Of a DNA stretch of 64,000 nt, positions 36,093-46,446 are shown piece by piece. Positions within the stretch are counted from its first letter, which is position 1. Each line of letters begins with the position of its first letter. Source of the DNA: Mycobacterium sp. MBM (GTDB lineage Bacteria; Actinomycetota; Actinomycetes; Mycobacteriales; Mycobacteriaceae); assembly GCA_021648845.1 (NCBI GenBank), contig JAKJHY010000007.1, positions 124,001-188,000 on the forward strand, read 5' to 3'. The position numbers and the translations under genes were made by a program. The notes under the pieces were generated by a model. That model made no database searches, had not been told where the DNA came from, and saw nothing but the letters and a program-made list of their open reading frames with translations.

Positions 36093-37816
36093 TGTTCACT
36101 CGAACAACGCAAATCCAGTTGTGGGTCTTCGCGGTCGTGACCGTCTTCTCGGTCGGCGCAATCGCTCTGCTATACATCCGTGTTCCTGACCGGCTCGGCC
36201 TGGGTACTTATGACGTCACCGCAAATTTCGTTGCCGGCGGCGGACTTTACGAGAATGCGAACGTCACCTTCCGCGGCGTACAAGCCGGGCGCGTCGAGTG
36301 GGTGCGTTTGACCGACGACGGCGTGACCGCACAGATGCGGATCAACAGCGACGTCAAAATCCCGGCGAACTCCACGGCAACCGTCAAGAGCGTCTCCGCG
36401 ATCGGAGAACAGTACGTGGATTTCGTTCCCACCGCCGATCCCTCGCCGACGACGCTCCAGAACGGTGCCGTCATCCCGGAGGAGAGAACCGCGATTCCAC
36501 AGGAGGTCGCTGAGCTGCTGCGCGAGGCAGACCGGCTGGTGAGCAGTGTCGACAGCGCCCGACTCGAAGACCTCCTGAGAGAATCGTTCAAAGCCTTCAA
36601 CGGCTCCGGCCCCGAACTGGCGCGGTTGCTCCAGTCGGTGCGGGTACTGGTCGACAAGGCCAACGAGAGCTGGCCGCAGACCTCCTCGCTGATAGACCAA
36701 GCTGGTCCGTTCCTGGAAGCGCAGATTCGAAGCGGCGAGGACATCCGGTCGTTGGCCGACGGATTGGCGCGCTTCACCAGCGAAGTAAAAGACGCGGATC
36801 CGCAACTTCGGACACTGCTCCAGATCACCCCGGACGCGGCTGCGGTAGCCAGCGACACCTTCTCGGGCATTCGCCCGTCGTTCCCGGTGCTGGCGGCCAA
36901 CCTGGCCAACTTCGGCCGAGTCGGCGTCATCTACCGCAAGTCGATCGAACAGGCGCTTGTCATTTTTCCTGCCCTGCAGGCCTCGCTGCTCACAATCGGC
37001 GGACAGCTTCCCGCTGACGAGGGGGGTAAGCAGGATTTCAAGATCTCGATAAACGATCCGCCGCCGTGCAATACGGGATTCCTCCCTCCGACCGAGATTC
37101 GCACGCCCGGTGACACGACATTGCGCGATTTGCCCACGGACATGTACTGCAAAGTTGCACAGAACGATCCGATGGTGGTGCGTGGCGCGAGAAATTACCC
37201 GTGTCAGGAATACCCCGGCAAGCGTGCTCCGACGATCCAGCTGTGTCGGGACCCGCGCGGCTACGTCCCGGTCGGCAACAGCCCATGGCGTGGACCGCCG
37301 GTGCCGATCGACACACCTGCGGACGGGCGAAATATACTGCCGCCAAATAAGTTTCCCTACATACCGCCGGAGAATGATCCGGACCCGGGATATCCTGTCC
37401 CGCCCGGGCTGGTGCCACCCGGGGTTCAACCCGGTCCAGGACCTGCGCCGCACCAACCATGGCCGTATATCCCTCCGCCAAACGATGGCCCACCGCCACC
37501 CCCACTGACGGCATGGATCCCGCCGGCTCCGTACCCGGATGCGTGGCCTCCGCCGGCGGTGCCGCCGGGTTGGGCCACCAACCCGCCGGCCGACGTGTTC
37601 GCAGGGCCCTACGATCCGCCGCCGCCGGCATCCGCGCCGCCACCTGCGCCACCGAACGTGCCACAGGCCAGCGCGGCCGCATACGGAATGTATGACCAGC
37701 ACACCGGTGTCTTCGTCGACCCGGCCGGCGGCACCGGGGTCTACGCGCCTGGTGTTACCGACATGCGGCCGCAGGAGAACTGGGTGGACTTGATGCTTTA
37801 TCCGGAGATGACCTGA
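36092..37816 (+). CDS. mce4F: Mce family protein Mce4F with long proline-rich tail
   Basis: The 574-residue product overlaps mce4E by one base (TAATG). An N-terminal anchor, an MCE domain (ENANVTFRGVQAGRVEWVRL) and a helical region come first. A tail of about 150 residues, very rich in Pro and Tyr/Trp, starts near residue 405 and includes several cysteines just upstream (CNTGF, MYCKV). The tail is longer than that of Mce4D and probably sits in the envelope. Confidence 0.93.
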   Translation: MFTRTTQIQLWVFAVVTVFSVGAIALLYIRVPDRLGLGTYDVTANFVAGGGLYENANVTFRGVQAGRVEWVRLTDDGVTAQMRINSDVKIPANSTATVKSVSAIGEQYVDFVPTADPSPTTLQNGAVIPEERTAIPQEVAELLREADRLVSSVDSARLEDLLRESFKAFNGSGPELARLLQSVRVLVDKANESWPQTSSLIDQAGPFLEAQIRSGEDIRSLADGLARFTSEVKDADPQLRTLLQITPDAAAVASDTFSGIRPSFPVLAANLANFGRVGVIYRKSIEQALVIFPALQASLLTIGGQLPADEGGKQDFKISINDPPPCNTGFLPPTEIRTPGDTTLRDLPTDMYCKVAQNDPMVVRGARNYPCQEYPGKRAPTIQLCRDPRGYVPVGNSPWRGPPVPIDTPADGRNILPPNKFPYIPPENDPDPGYPVPPGLVPPGVQPGPGPAPHQPWPYIPPPNDGPPPPPLTAWIPPAPYPDAWPPPAVPPGWATNPPADVFAGPYDPPPPASAPPPAPPNVPQASAAAYGMYDQHTGVFVDPAGGTGVYAPGVTDMRPQENWVDLMLYPEMT

Positions 37817-38493
37817 TGGCACCCACGGGAAAATCTGTCCGCCGCCGCGCCTCCCGCCCCGCCGGGCCAACCAGCGGTGTGCCGGATCAGGCCGTCGTGC
37901 GCATTGCGACGGCTGATCCGGCCGTGGCTGAACCTGCTCCGAAAACGCGTGAGGTGCGGCGTCTGCCAGGGCGTCGACCGAACCACCGCATGGTCGCTAT
38001 CGTCGCATCGGTGTTCGGGTTCGTCATGGTCGTCGGTCTGAGCACCGCGGTGGCGGTGCTCGGTGTACAGCGACAAGACGCGGAAGCGCTGCAAACCCGT
38101 GACCAGCAGTTCGTCGACACTGCCACGCAAACCGTGGTGAACATGTTCAGTTTCAAGCAGGACACCATCGACGAGAGTGTCGACCGCTTCTACGAAAGCA
38201 CCAGTGGGCCGTTGCGGGACATGTTCAGTCAGGCCAACAACGTCGAGAACCTCAAGGCGATCTTCCGTGACACCGGTGGCAGTTCGGAGACGGTGATCAA
38301 CGGAGCGGCGATCGAAAGCATCGACGACATCAGCAATACTGCAGCGGTGTTGGTGTCGGCGCGGGTTACCGCTAGCGACATCAACGGCAACAACAGGCCC
38401 TCTCAGCCGTACCGGCTGCGGATCATCGTGATGGAGGGTGATGACGGGCGGATGACGGCCCACGACCTCAACTACCCCAACGGTGGAAACTGA
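37816..38493 (+). CDS. Mce4-associated membrane protein (Rv3493c-like)
   Basis: The 225-residue product begins with a basic, cytoplasmic segment of about 55 residues, then one membrane helix (about 57-78) and an extracytoplasmic domain. This is the layout of Mce-associated Mas/Mam proteins, which stabilise the complex (OrfA/OrfB type). It overlaps mce4F and the next gene by one base each. Confidence 0.88.
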   Translation: MAPTGKSVRRRASRPAGPTSGVPDQAVVRIATADPAVAEPAPKTREVRRLPGRRPNHRMVAIVASVFGFVMVVGLSTAVAVLGVQRQDAEALQTRDQQFVDTATQTVVNMFSFKQDTIDESVDRFYESTSGPLRDMFSQANNVENLKAIFRDTGGSSETVINGAAIESIDDISNTAAVLVSARVTASDINGNNRPSQPYRLRIIVMEGDDGRMTAHDLNYPNGGN

Positions 38494-38981
38494 TGCGTTG
38501 GATCGTTAGCGGCATCGTGGGTCTGGTTGCCGTTGCTTTGGTGAGCCTGGGAGCAATCGCTGGCGGCCTGTATTGGCAGCGGGTGGAGACGCTCGGTGAA
38601 CAGGCCGCGCGCGAGGAACTCGGACCGCTTGCACAACAGCAGATTCCGATGGTCTTCACCTACGACTACAAGACTGTGGAGGGCAACCTCACCGATGCGT
38701 ACAGGCTGCTTACGCCCGCCTACCGCAAAGAGTTCGAGGACCGAGCCAGATCCGACATTATTCCTCAGGCTCGACAGCGTGAACTGGTGAGCCAAGCCAA
38801 TGTGGTCGGCGTCGGGGTGATGGAGGCGCAGCGCAATTCGGCAGCGGTGATGGTCTACATCAACCGAACGGTCTCGGAGAAAGAGAACCGCGACCAGCCG
38901 ATCTATGACGGTAGCCGCCTGCGCGTCGACTACCAGAAGATCGACGGCAAGTGGTTGATCAGCTACATCACTCCGATTTAG
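38493..38981 (+). CDS. Mce4-associated membrane protein (Rv3492c-like)
   Basis: The 162-residue product has one N-terminal membrane helix (about 3-28) and a soluble domain with the Mas-type end [20 protein letters not shown]. It closes the mce4 operon and overlaps the convergent otsA end by 14 bases. Confidence 0.88.
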   Translation: MRWIVSGIVGLVAVALVSLGAIAGGLYWQRVETLGEQAAREELGPLAQQQIPMVFTYDYKTVEGNLTDAYRLLTPAYRKEFEDRARSDIIPQARQRELVSQANVVGVGVMEAQRNSAAVMVYINRTVSEKENRDQPIYDGSRLRVDYQKIDGKWLISYITPI

Positions 38982-40443
38982 CGGTCGCCAGCGCGTCCAG
39001 GAACGACCGGGCCCACCGGTCCACATCGTGGGCGAGCACCTGGCGGCGCAGCGCTCGCATCCGGCGCTTGCCGTCCTCGACGGTTTGATTGAGCGCCTGC
39101 TCGATGGCGTCGCGCACCCCGTCGGTGTGATGCGGGTTGCACAGGTAGGCCTGGCGTAATTCGGCTGCGGCACCGGTGAATTCGGAGAGCACCAGCGCCC
39201 CGCCGAGATCGCTGCGGCACGCCACGTATTCCTTGGCGACCAGATTCATGCCGTCGCGCAGCGGGGTCACCAGCATCACGTCGGCGGCCACGAAGAAGGC
39301 GATCAGGTCATCGCGGGGGACCGGCCGGTGCAGGTAGTGCACGACGGGGTGGCCCACCTCGCCGTACTCCCCGTTGATGTGGCCGACCTGACGTTCGATG
39401 TCCTCGCGCATCTCGATATAGCTGTCCACCCGTTCCCGGCTGGGGGTGGCCAGCTGTACCAGCACCGTGTCGGTGCGGTCGGCGCGGTTCTGCTCCAGCA
39501 GCTCGGAGAACGCCTTGAGTCGCACATCGATGCCCTTGGTGTAGTCCAGTCTGTCCACGCCGAGCAGGATCTTGCGCGGGTTGCCCAGTTCCGCCCGGAT
39601 CTGGCGGGCGCGCTGGCGGATGTGCTTGGCCCGCGCCTTGCGGTCCAACTCGGCAGAGTCGATGGAGATCGGGAACGCGCCGACCTTGACGGTGCGGAAT
39701 CCCACCTGGACCTCGCCGAACCGGGAGCGCACACCGATCGAGGCGCGTGAGGTGTTGGCGCCGATGAGGCGACGGGCCAGGATCAGGAAGTTCTGGGCAC
39801 CGCCGGCCAGATGGAATCCGACCAAGTCGGCGCCGAGCAGACCCTCGATGATCTCGGTGCGCCACGGCATCTGCATGAACAGTTCGACCGGTGGGAACGG
39901 GATGTGCAGGAAGAAGCCAATGGTCAGGTCGGGGCGCAGCATGCGCAGCATCTTGGGCACCAGCTGGAGCTGGTAATCCTGGATCCACACGGTGGCTCCG
40001 GGGGCGGCCGCCCGTGAGGTGGCCTCGGCGAACCGGCGGTTCACCTCGACGTAGCGCTCCCACCACTGCCGGTGGTAGGTGGGCTTGACGATGACATCGT
40101 GATACAGCGGCCAGAGCGTGGCGTTGGAGAAACCCTCGTAATACTCGGCGACATCATCGGCGGACAACCGGACCGGGAACAGTTGCAGATCGTCCTGGAC
40201 GATCGGTTCGGGGTCAGGTTCGCCGACCCGGTCGTCGGCGACGCCCGGCCAGCCGATCCAGGCGCCGCGTTGTTTGCGCAGAATCGGTTCGAGCGCCGTG
40301 ACCAATCCCCCGGGGCTGCGCTTCCAGGTGGTGGAACCGTCGGGCAGCACGACCTGGTCGACGGGTAGCCGGTTGGCTACGACGACGAACTCGGCATGGC
40401 CCGTTTCCGGGCTGGAGTCGGCGGTATCGACTCCCGTTGACAC
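38968..40443 (-). CDS. otsA: Trehalose-6-phosphate synthase OtsA
   Basis: The 491-residue GT20 glycosyltransferase has VVANRLPVD at the N-terminus, [28 protein letters not shown] and the nucleotide-sugar site near [20 protein letters not shown]. It joins UDP- or ADP-glucose to glucose-6-phosphate, the first step of trehalose synthesis. The GTG start directly abuts the stop of the small upstream gene. Confidence 0.95.
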   Translation of the reverse strand: MSTGVDTADSSPETGHAEFVVVANRLPVDQVVLPDGSTTWKRSPGGLVTALEPILRKQRGAWIGWPGVADDRVGEPDPEPIVQDDLQLFPVRLSADDVAEYYEGFSNATLWPLYHDVIVKPTYHRQWWERYVEVNRRFAEATSRAAAPGATVWIQDYQLQLVPKMLRMLRPDLTIGFFLHIPFPPVELFMQMPWRTEIIEGLLGADLVGFHLAGGAQNFLILARRLIGANTSRASIGVRSRFGEVQVGFRTVKVGAFPISIDSAELDRKARAKHIRQRARQIRAELGNPRKILLGVDRLDYTKGIDVRLKAFSELLEQNRADRTDTVLVQLATPSRERVDSYIEMREDIERQVGHINGEYGEVGHPVVHYLHRPVPRDDLIAFFVAADVMLVTPLRDGMNLVAKEYVACRSDLGGALVLSEFTGAAAELRQAYLCNPHHTDGVRDAIEQALNQTVEDGKRRMRALRRQVLAHDVDRWARSFLDALATAKSE

Positions 40444-40608
40444 CTAGGCCTCGGGCTTCGCCGGTCCGATGCCGAGCATGGCCAGGAAGGTCCGACATTC
40501 GTCGGCGTCGGTGGCGTAGGCGGCCACCACTCGGCGGGCCTGGCTGGCGGTATCGTCGGCCACGGGCTCGACGTCGCCGATCTCGGCGCTATCTGTTTTG
40601 GCGGGCAT
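40444..40608 (-). CDS. Small conserved protein upstream of otsA (Rv3489-like)
   Basis: This 54-residue product (begins MPAKTDSAEIGDVEPVADDT, ends MLGIGPAKPEA) resembles mycobacterial Rv3489, which also precedes otsA. Its TAG is immediately followed by the otsA GTG, so the two are translated from one message. The function is unknown. Confidence 0.82.
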   Translation of the reverse strand: MPAKTDSAEIGDVEPVADDTASQARRVVAAYATDADECRTFLAMLGIGPAKPEA

Positions 40609-40667
40609 CACGCAATTCTAGGCGAAGTCAGGGATGTGGCCGCCGCCACCCGTGTAAATGTGTAGCT

Positions 40668-41504
40668 GTGCAAATTACCTTGGCGGGACAGACGGTCCTG
40701 GTGACCGGTGGTGGAAGCGGTATCGGCAAGGGCGTGGCCGCGGCCGTGGTGGCCAGCGGCGGTAACGCGATGCTGGTCGGCCGCAACGCCGACAAGCTCG
40801 CCGCGGCGGTCGAGGAGATCAGCGCCGGCCCCGGTGACGGCGGCGTACGTTTCGAGCCTGCCGATGTCACCGACGAGGACGAGGTGGCCCGGGTAGTCGA
40901 TGCCGCGACGGCCTGGACTGGCCGATTGAACGGGGTGGTGCACTGCGCGGGCGGCACCGAGACCATCGGCCCGCTCACGCAGGTCGATTCCGAAGGGTGG
41001 CGACGCGCGGTCGATCTGAACATCAACGGCAGCATGTACGTGCTCAAACACTCGGCGCGCGAGCTGGTGCGCGGCGGTGGCGGTTCGTTCATCGGGATCT
41101 CGTCGATCGCGGCGAGTAACACCCACCGGTGGTTCGGCGCCTACGGCGTCACCAAGGCCGCGCTGGATCACCTGATGATGCTGGCCGCCGACGAGCTCGG
41201 GCCGTCCTGGGTGCGGGTGAACTCGATCCGGCCGGGCCTGATCGCCACCGATATGGTCGCCCCGATCCTGTCCATGCCGGAACTCAGCGGTGACTATGCG
41301 GCCCAGACCCCGCTGCCGCGCCACGGCGAGGTGGAAGACATCGCGAATGCGGCGGTGTTCCTGCTCAGCGATGCCTCGGGCTGGATCACCGGCCAAGTCA
41401 TCAATATCGACGGCGGGCACGGCCTGCGGCGCGGACCCGATCTGTCGGCCATGCTGGAGCCGGTCTTCGGCGCGGACGGGTTGCGCGGGGTGGTTCCGAA
41501 CTAA
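40668..41504 (+). CDS. Short-chain dehydrogenase/reductase (Rv3485c-like)
   Basis: The 278-residue SDR starts at GTG 40668; the sequence before it contains no clear ribosome site and may be leaderless. VTGGGSGIGKGVA is the cofactor loop; GISSIAASNTHRWFGAYGVTKAA carries the Ser and YxxxK residues. It resembles Rv3485c. The substrate is unknown. It ends 4 bases into the convergent DUF732 gene. Confidence 0.87.
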   Translation: MQITLAGQTVLVTGGGSGIGKGVAAAVVASGGNAMLVGRNADKLAAAVEEISAGPGDGGVRFEPADVTDEDEVARVVDAATAWTGRLNGVVHCAGGTETIGPLTQVDSEGWRRAVDLNINGSMYVLKHSARELVRGGGGSFIGISSIAASNTHRWFGAYGVTKAALDHLMMLAADELGPSWVRVNSIRPGLIATDMVAPILSMPELSGDYAAQTPLPRHGEVEDIANAAVFLLSDASGWITGQVINIDGGHGLRRGPDLSAMLEPVFGADGLRGVVPN

Positions 41505-41845
41505 CCGGCCGGTTTCTGCACCTTCTCGGCGCAGTACGCCTGCGCCGAGATACCGGCGAACGTGGTGATCTGATCGTTGGACAGGTCGGTGTTGTCCTTG
41601 ATGTAGTACAGCGCCTTCTCGATGCCCTTGTCGCCGCCGTTACCCAGCTTGCGGCACATGGACCGGGCCATGTCGATCGCCTTGGAGTCGGTGCCGACCT
41701 GCACGCCGTGCTCGGTGAGCGCCGCCAGGAACTGCTGATCGGTTTCGGTCGGTTCGTCGGCGGCGGCCGGTGCGGCAAACGTGGTGGCGGCGCCGACGAC
41801 CACGACGGCCGTGATGGCCGCGCGCATGACGCTCCTGAAAGTCAT
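41501..41845 (-). CDS. Secreted DUF732 protein
   Basis: The 114-residue product has a Sec signal peptide (about 1-29, cleavage after APAAA) and a DUF732 domain with two cysteines (MCRKL and YCAEK) that may form a disulfide. The ATG at 41845 follows AGGAG; a longer upstream frame is not supported. DUF732 proteins are common small exported mycobacterial proteins without an assigned role. Confidence 0.87.
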   Translation of the reverse strand: MTFRSVMRAAITAVVVVGAATTFAAPAAADEPTETDQQFLAALTEHGVQVGTDSKAIDMARSMCRKLGNGGDKGIEKALYYIKDNTDLSNDQITTFAGISAQAYCAEKVQKPAG

Positions 41846-41922
41846 CGGTTCTCCTGTCCCGTCACCAACGCACAGTACGCACGTCAGCGCTGTGGTGGAT
41901 ATCGGCAGGTGAAGCGGCTGCG

Positions 41923-42411
41923 TTACGGGGCAGCGCCCTCGTTGATCCGCTCGGCAGCGCGCTTGACCGCGTTGACGATGCCCTGATATCCGGTGCACCG
42001 GCAGAAGTTGCCGGAGAGGCCTTCCCGGATCTCCTCGTCGCTGGGATCGGGGTTGTCGGCCAGCAGCGCGGTGATGGAGGTGACGAAGCCGGGTGTGCAG
42101 AAACCGCACTGCAGACCGTGACATTCCCGCATGGCGGCCTGAACCGGTGACAGCTCACCCTCGCCGGACGCGATGCCCTCGACGGTGGTCACCTCCCGGC
42201 CGTCGGCCTGCACGGCCAGCACCAGGCAGGACCGCACGGCCTGGCCGTCGAGCAGCACCGTGCACGCGCCGCAGGCGCCGTGTTCGCAGCCCAGGTGGGT
42301 ACCGGTCAGCCCGCAGTTCTCGCGCAGGTGATCGGCCAGCGTCACCCGCGGTTCGACGGTGCCGCGGTACGGGCGACCGTTCACCGACACCGCGACGGGT
42401 AGTTCATGCAT
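41923..42411 (-). CDS. Molybdenum hydroxylase [2Fe-2S] subunit (CoxS-like)
   Basis: The 162-residue product has the plant-type cluster [20 protein letters not shown] with a further Cys in VRSCL, then the second cluster CGFCTPGF and CRCTGYQGI. This is the standard small subunit of xanthine oxidase-family enzymes. It is last in the L-G-M-S operon and overlaps the FAD subunit gene by 8 bases. Confidence 0.94.
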   Translation of the reverse strand: MHELPVAVSVNGRPYRGTVEPRVTLADHLRENCGLTGTHLGCEHGACGACTVLLDGQAVRSCLVLAVQADGREVTTVEGIASGEGELSPVQAAMRECHGLQCGFCTPGFVTSITALLADNPDPSDEEIREGLSGNFCRCTGYQGIVNAVKRAAERINEGAAP

Positions 42412-43279
42412 CGAGGGCCTCCGTGGTTGCGTCGGTCCAGGCGCGGGCGACCATCGCCGCGCCCACCCGCCGGCGGTAGGACGCCGAACCCTGCAGATCG
42501 GCGGGGATATCGTGCAGTTCGGACAGCGCCAGCCGCCCGAACTCGTCCGCGGCGATGTCGGAGACCGGTCGGCCGGTCACGGCCCGTTCGGCGGGGGTCC
42601 CCCGGTGGGGCGTGGAGCCCAGCCCGAGCAGGCCCACCGCCACGCGGCGGACCCGGTCCTCGGCGTCGAGTTCGACCGCCACCGTGGCGCCCGCGATGGC
42701 GAAATCACCGTGCCGTCGCGCGAATTCGTGCACGGCGAACCCGGTGCATCCGGACCAGACCGGGAACCGCACCGCGCGCAGCAGCTCGTCGGCGGCCAGC
42801 GCGTTCTCCCACAGGCCGGTGAAGAAATCCGATGCCGCGATGCGGCGGTCACCACGCGAGGACGCCGCCTCGATGGTGGCGTCGAGTGTCAGGGCCACCG
42901 CGGCGAACTCGGCGGCCGGGTCGGCGTGCGCGATCGCGCCACCGAGGGTGCCCCGGTTGCGGATCTGGAAGTGCCCGATGTGCGGAGTGGCCAGTGTCAG
43001 CAGCGGCACCGACTCGGCGACCTCGTCGTCCATGCCCACCAACGCGTGTGAGGTACCCGCCCCGATGACCACCTCGTCGTCGACCCGGTCGATGCCCTGC
43101 AGTTCCGGTATCCCCGAGATGTCGACCAGGTTCTCGAAATGCGTCAGGCGCATCGCCAGCAGGGGAATCAGGCTCTGCCCGCCGGCGAGCACCTTGGCCT
43201 CGTCACCGAACTCGGCCAGCACGTCCGCGGCCTCCTTCGCCGATTCGGCGCGGTGGTAGGCAAACGGCGCGGCTTTCAC
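42404..43279 (-). CDS. Molybdenum hydroxylase FAD-binding subunit (CoxM-like)
   Basis: The 291-residue product has the FAD motifs VLAGGQSLIPLLAMRL and RNRGTLGGAIAHADPAAEF. The GTG start overlaps the CoxG-like stop (GTGA). It relays electrons from the Fe-S subunit to an acceptor. Confidence 0.93.
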   Translation of the reverse strand: MKAAPFAYHRAESAKEAADVLAEFGDEAKVLAGGQSLIPLLAMRLTHFENLVDISGIPELQGIDRVDDEVVIGAGTSHALVGMDDEVAESVPLLTLATPHIGHFQIRNRGTLGGAIAHADPAAEFAAVALTLDATIEAASSRGDRRIAASDFFTGLWENALAADELLRAVRFPVWSGCTGFAVHEFARRHGDFAIAGATVAVELDAEDRVRRVAVGLLGLGSTPHRGTPAERAVTGRPVSDIAADEFGRLALSELHDIPADLQGSASYRRRVGAAMVARAWTDATTEALDA

Positions 43280-43983
43280 GCGAGCAACCGGGTCAACAGG
43301 GCCTGCAACTCCGCGGACGGGGTCGGTGCGGCGGTGCGGTTGCGTCTGCCCGCCAGGTATCCGATGACCCCGGCCGCGGCGGCGGCGGCGATGACGGGTC
43401 CGTAGCGCTTGGCGACCGGCACCGCAACCACTTTCAGCAGGTTGACGGAGTCGGCGGGTTGCGCGGCGGTCGGTGTCGTCGCGGTGGGCGAGGCCGTGGA
43501 CGTCGGTGCCGTGGACGTCGATGCCGTGGATGTCGTTGCGCCGCCGAGCAGTTCGGCCTCCAGGCTGCGGGCGAACTGGGATATCAGATTGCCCGAGACG
43601 TCGTTGAGTACCCCGCGACCGAACTGGGCGGCCTTACCGGAGATGGCGAGATCGGTGGTGATCACCACCGTGGTCGCCTCACCTTCGTCCTTGAGCTGGG
43701 CGGTCACGGTGGCCGCGGCGGTGCCGTTGCCCCGGGTTTCCTTGCCCTCGGCCTTGAGCACGATCCGGGCCGCGTCGGCGTCCTTCTCCTGATAGGTCGC
43801 AACACCCTTGTACGACACCGTGATCGGTCCGACCTTCACCTTGACCGCGCCGGTGAAATCATCCCCGTCGACGCTGAGCAGGGTGGCGCCCGGCAGACAG
43901 GGGGCGACCCGCTCGACATCGGTGAACACGTCCCAGACCGTGGCGGAGGGCACCGCGACCCGGAATTCGTTGTTGAGTTCCAC
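43276..43983 (-). CDS. CoxG-like SRPBCC carbon-monoxide-dehydrogenase accessory protein
   Basis: The 235-residue product starts with a SRPBCC/CoxG domain (about 1-150: PSATVWDVFTDVERVAPCLPG, GPITVSYKGVATYQEKD). A Thr/Ala/Ser-rich linker (about 155-185) and a short hydrophobic C-terminal helix (about 200-217) follow. CoxG anchors CO dehydrogenase-type enzymes to the membrane, which fits this layout. It lies between the large and FAD subunit genes. Confidence 0.9.
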   Translation of the reverse strand: MELNNEFRVAVPSATVWDVFTDVERVAPCLPGATLLSVDGDDFTGAVKVKVGPITVSYKGVATYQEKDADAARIVLKAEGKETRGNGTAAATVTAQLKDEGEATTVVITTDLAISGKAAQFGRGVLNDVSGNLISQFARSLEAELLGGATTSTASTSTAPTSTASPTATTPTAAQPADSVNLLKVVAVPVAKRYGPVIAAAAAAGVIGYLAGRRNRTAAPTPSAELQALLTRLLA

Positions 43984-43986
43984 GTT

Positions 43987-46311
43987 TCAGCGGGTCCCTT
44001 CTGCTTGTTCCTCGATGAGTTCGATGATCTTGGCCGGGGTGGCGGGTAGCTGGGTGATCGTGACCCCGAGCGGGGCGAGTGCGTCGTTGATGGCGTTGAT
44101 GACCGCGGGCGGGGAGCCGATGGCCCCGCCCTCACCGGCGCCCTTGTAGCCGCCGACACCGGGCCCGGGGATCTCGACGTGGCCGAATTCGATGGTCGGC
44201 ACCTCGGTGGCAGTGGGCAGCAGGTAGTCCACGAACGTCGAGGCGATCGGGTTGCCCGCGTCGTCGTAGGCCAGTTGCTCCAGTAGCGCGCCGCCGATGC
44301 CTTGTACGGTGCCGCCGGCGACCTGTCCCTCGACCACGTTGGGGTTGATCATCGGGCCGACGTCCTCGCTGACGATGTAGCGGGTCAGTCTCACCTGGCC
44401 GGTGACGATGTCGACCTCGCAGGTGCAGGCGTGGGTTGCGTTGGCCCAGTGGATCATCGCCTGCGAGTTGAAGCGTGCGGTGGCCTCCAGTGTGGGGGAG
44501 ACGCCGGCCAGTTGAGCGGGGTCGTAGTAGGACCGGTAGGCGATATCGGCGAAGCTGACGCTTTTCTCGCGGTCGCCGATGAGGACGGCCCGCGAATCTG
44601 CCAGCTCGATGGCGTCGGCGTCGGCGCCGAGCATCTGGGCCGCGATGGCGACGATCTGCCCGCGCAGGATGGCGCCCGCTTCGTGCACCGCGCCGGCGGT
44701 CATCGGTGCGCTGCGGCTGCCCTGGGTGCCCGCACCGTACGGGGTCACCGCGGTGTCGCCCTGGATGGTGGACACATCGTCGATGTTGGCGCCCAACACA
44801 TCCGCGGTGAGCTGGACAACGGTGGTCTCGATGCTGTTGCCGGCCGACCCGCCATTGACGTAGACGTTGATCTTGCCGGTGGACTCCATCCGGATGGTGG
44901 CGCCTTCGGTGGCCAGGTTTCCGGTTGCCGCACCGGTGGGTTCGATATAGGCGGAGAACCCGAGCCCGATATAGCGGCCCTGGGCCAGCGCCTCGGCCTG
45001 TTCCTTGCGGAATCCCTCGAGGTCGAGGATCTTGACCGCCTGCTCGAAGGTGTCCGCCGGTGCGCAGTTGTCATACGGCATGCCGTTGGGGTTGAAGAAC
45101 GGCATCTCGTCGCCACGCAGGATGTTGATCCGCCGCAACTCTGCGGGGTCCATCCCGATCTTGCGCGCCGCGATATCGAGAAGCATTTCCCGGGTGAGGG
45201 TTTCGTACTGCCACGGGCCCCGGTAGGCGTGTAGGCCGGGGGTGTTGGAGAACACCGTTTTGTAGTTGAAGCTGGCCTTGGGCACCCGGTAGGGGCCGGG
45301 GAAGAACATGCCGATCGCGGCGGTGGTGAGCACCGGATACGGCGTCGGGTAGGAGCCGACATCCTGGACGAAGTCGATATCGGCGGCCAGGATCTTGCCG
45401 TCGGCGTCAAAGGCCATCCGGACGGTGCCGTCGACATGGCGGGACTGCCCGGCCGACATCAGGTTCTCGCGGCGATCCTCGATCCACTTCACCGGCGCGG
45501 ACACCTGGCGTGCGGCGAGCATGATGCTCATGTCCTCGCGCATCGGAACGACCTTCTGGCCGAACCCGCCGCCGGTGTCGCGCACGATGACGCGCACGCC
45601 CTGGGCGGGGATGCCGAGCAGGCGGGCGGCGAAGGCGCGCAATTCGTGTGGGGTCTGCGTGGATCCCCAAATGGTGAGTTCGGAGGTGGCGGCCGTCCAT
45701 TCGACGACGATGCCCCGGGTCTCCATCGGAACCGGTACGTACATCTGCTGGTAGATGCGTTCTTGCACGACATGTGCTGCCGAGGCGAACAGCTCCTCGT
45801 CGGGCGGCATCCCGCCCATACCGCCGGCGACATTGTCGGGGTAGGCCTCGTGCACGATGACCTCTGATCCGACGGCCTTCCGGAAATCGGCGACCGCGGG
45901 CAGCGGGGTGTAGTCGACGTCGACCAGGTCCACGGCATCCTCGGCAAGGCGCCGACTCTCGGCGACGACGATGGCGACCGGGTCGCCGACGAACTTCACC
46001 TCGCCTTCGGCCAGCGGCGGGCGGGGGGTGTCCGGGACGTCCCGGCCGGCCACCGCGTGCCAGGCCTCGTGGACGCCGGGGTTGATGTGTGCGGCGGTGA
46101 ACACCGCATGCACGCCGGGCAGCGCGAGCGCTGCCCGGCTGTCGATGCCGTTGATCGTGGCGTGCGCGAACGGGCTGCGCACGAAGCAGGCGTGCAACAT
46201 CCCGGGCCGTTGCACGTCGTCGACGAAGGTGCCCTTGCCGGTCAGCAGGCGGGTGTCTTCGACGCGTGGCACTCGGGTGCCGGCGTAGCGGGCGGCGACG
46301 GTTCCCGTCAC
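43987..46311 (-). CDS. Molybdenum hydroxylase catalytic subunit (CoxL/XdhB-type, substrate unknown)
   Basis: The 774-residue product belongs to the xanthine oxidase/CO dehydrogenase large-subunit family. DTGGGFGQKVVP and GVGGYKGAGEGGAIGSPPAV (catalytic Glu) are the molybdopterin and active-site landmarks. The substrate loop reads LHAYRGPWQYE. True form I CO dehydrogenase has AYxCSFR and form II has AYRGAGR, so a CO function is not supported. It probably hydroxylates a heterocyclic or aldehyde substrate. The start is a GTG; the gap to the next gene is 3 bases. Confidence 0.92.
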   Translation of the reverse strand: MTGTVAARYAGTRVPRVEDTRLLTGKGTFVDDVQRPGMLHACFVRSPFAHATINGIDSRAALALPGVHAVFTAAHINPGVHEAWHAVAGRDVPDTPRPPLAEGEVKFVGDPVAIVVAESRRLAEDAVDLVDVDYTPLPAVADFRKAVGSEVIVHEAYPDNVAGGMGGMPPDEELFASAAHVVQERIYQQMYVPVPMETRGIVVEWTAATSELTIWGSTQTPHELRAFAARLLGIPAQGVRVIVRDTGGGFGQKVVPMREDMSIMLAARQVSAPVKWIEDRRENLMSAGQSRHVDGTVRMAFDADGKILAADIDFVQDVGSYPTPYPVLTTAAIGMFFPGPYRVPKASFNYKTVFSNTPGLHAYRGPWQYETLTREMLLDIAARKIGMDPAELRRINILRGDEMPFFNPNGMPYDNCAPADTFEQAVKILDLEGFRKEQAEALAQGRYIGLGFSAYIEPTGAATGNLATEGATIRMESTGKINVYVNGGSAGNSIETTVVQLTADVLGANIDDVSTIQGDTAVTPYGAGTQGSRSAPMTAGAVHEAGAILRGQIVAIAAQMLGADADAIELADSRAVLIGDREKSVSFADIAYRSYYDPAQLAGVSPTLEATARFNSQAMIHWANATHACTCEVDIVTGQVRLTRYIVSEDVGPMINPNVVEGQVAGGTVQGIGGALLEQLAYDDAGNPIASTFVDYLLPTATEVPTIEFGHVEIPGPGVGGYKGAGEGGAIGSPPAVINAINDALAPLGVTITQLPATPAKIIELIEEQAEGTR

Positions 46312-46446
46312 TGGGGCTCCTGTTCGATCGACTGCTTGCGCGTGTAAGTGGGCTACATCACACGTTCTTGCGAGCGGCGTTAGCCTACCCCGAGAAGCTG
46401 CATTCCAAAAGAGGAGAGTGGCGTTACCGCTCGTCGTTGCTGGTGA

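Noticed and set aside
43987..46311. Naming the large subunit as aerobic CO dehydrogenase
   Set aside because: The active-site loop is AYRGPW and lacks the Cys-containing AYxCSFR motif.
46354..46370. CACACGTTCTT before the molybdenum hydroxylase large subunit as a KstR site
   Set aside because: The first half-site is CAC rather than AAC, and the outer A is missing.
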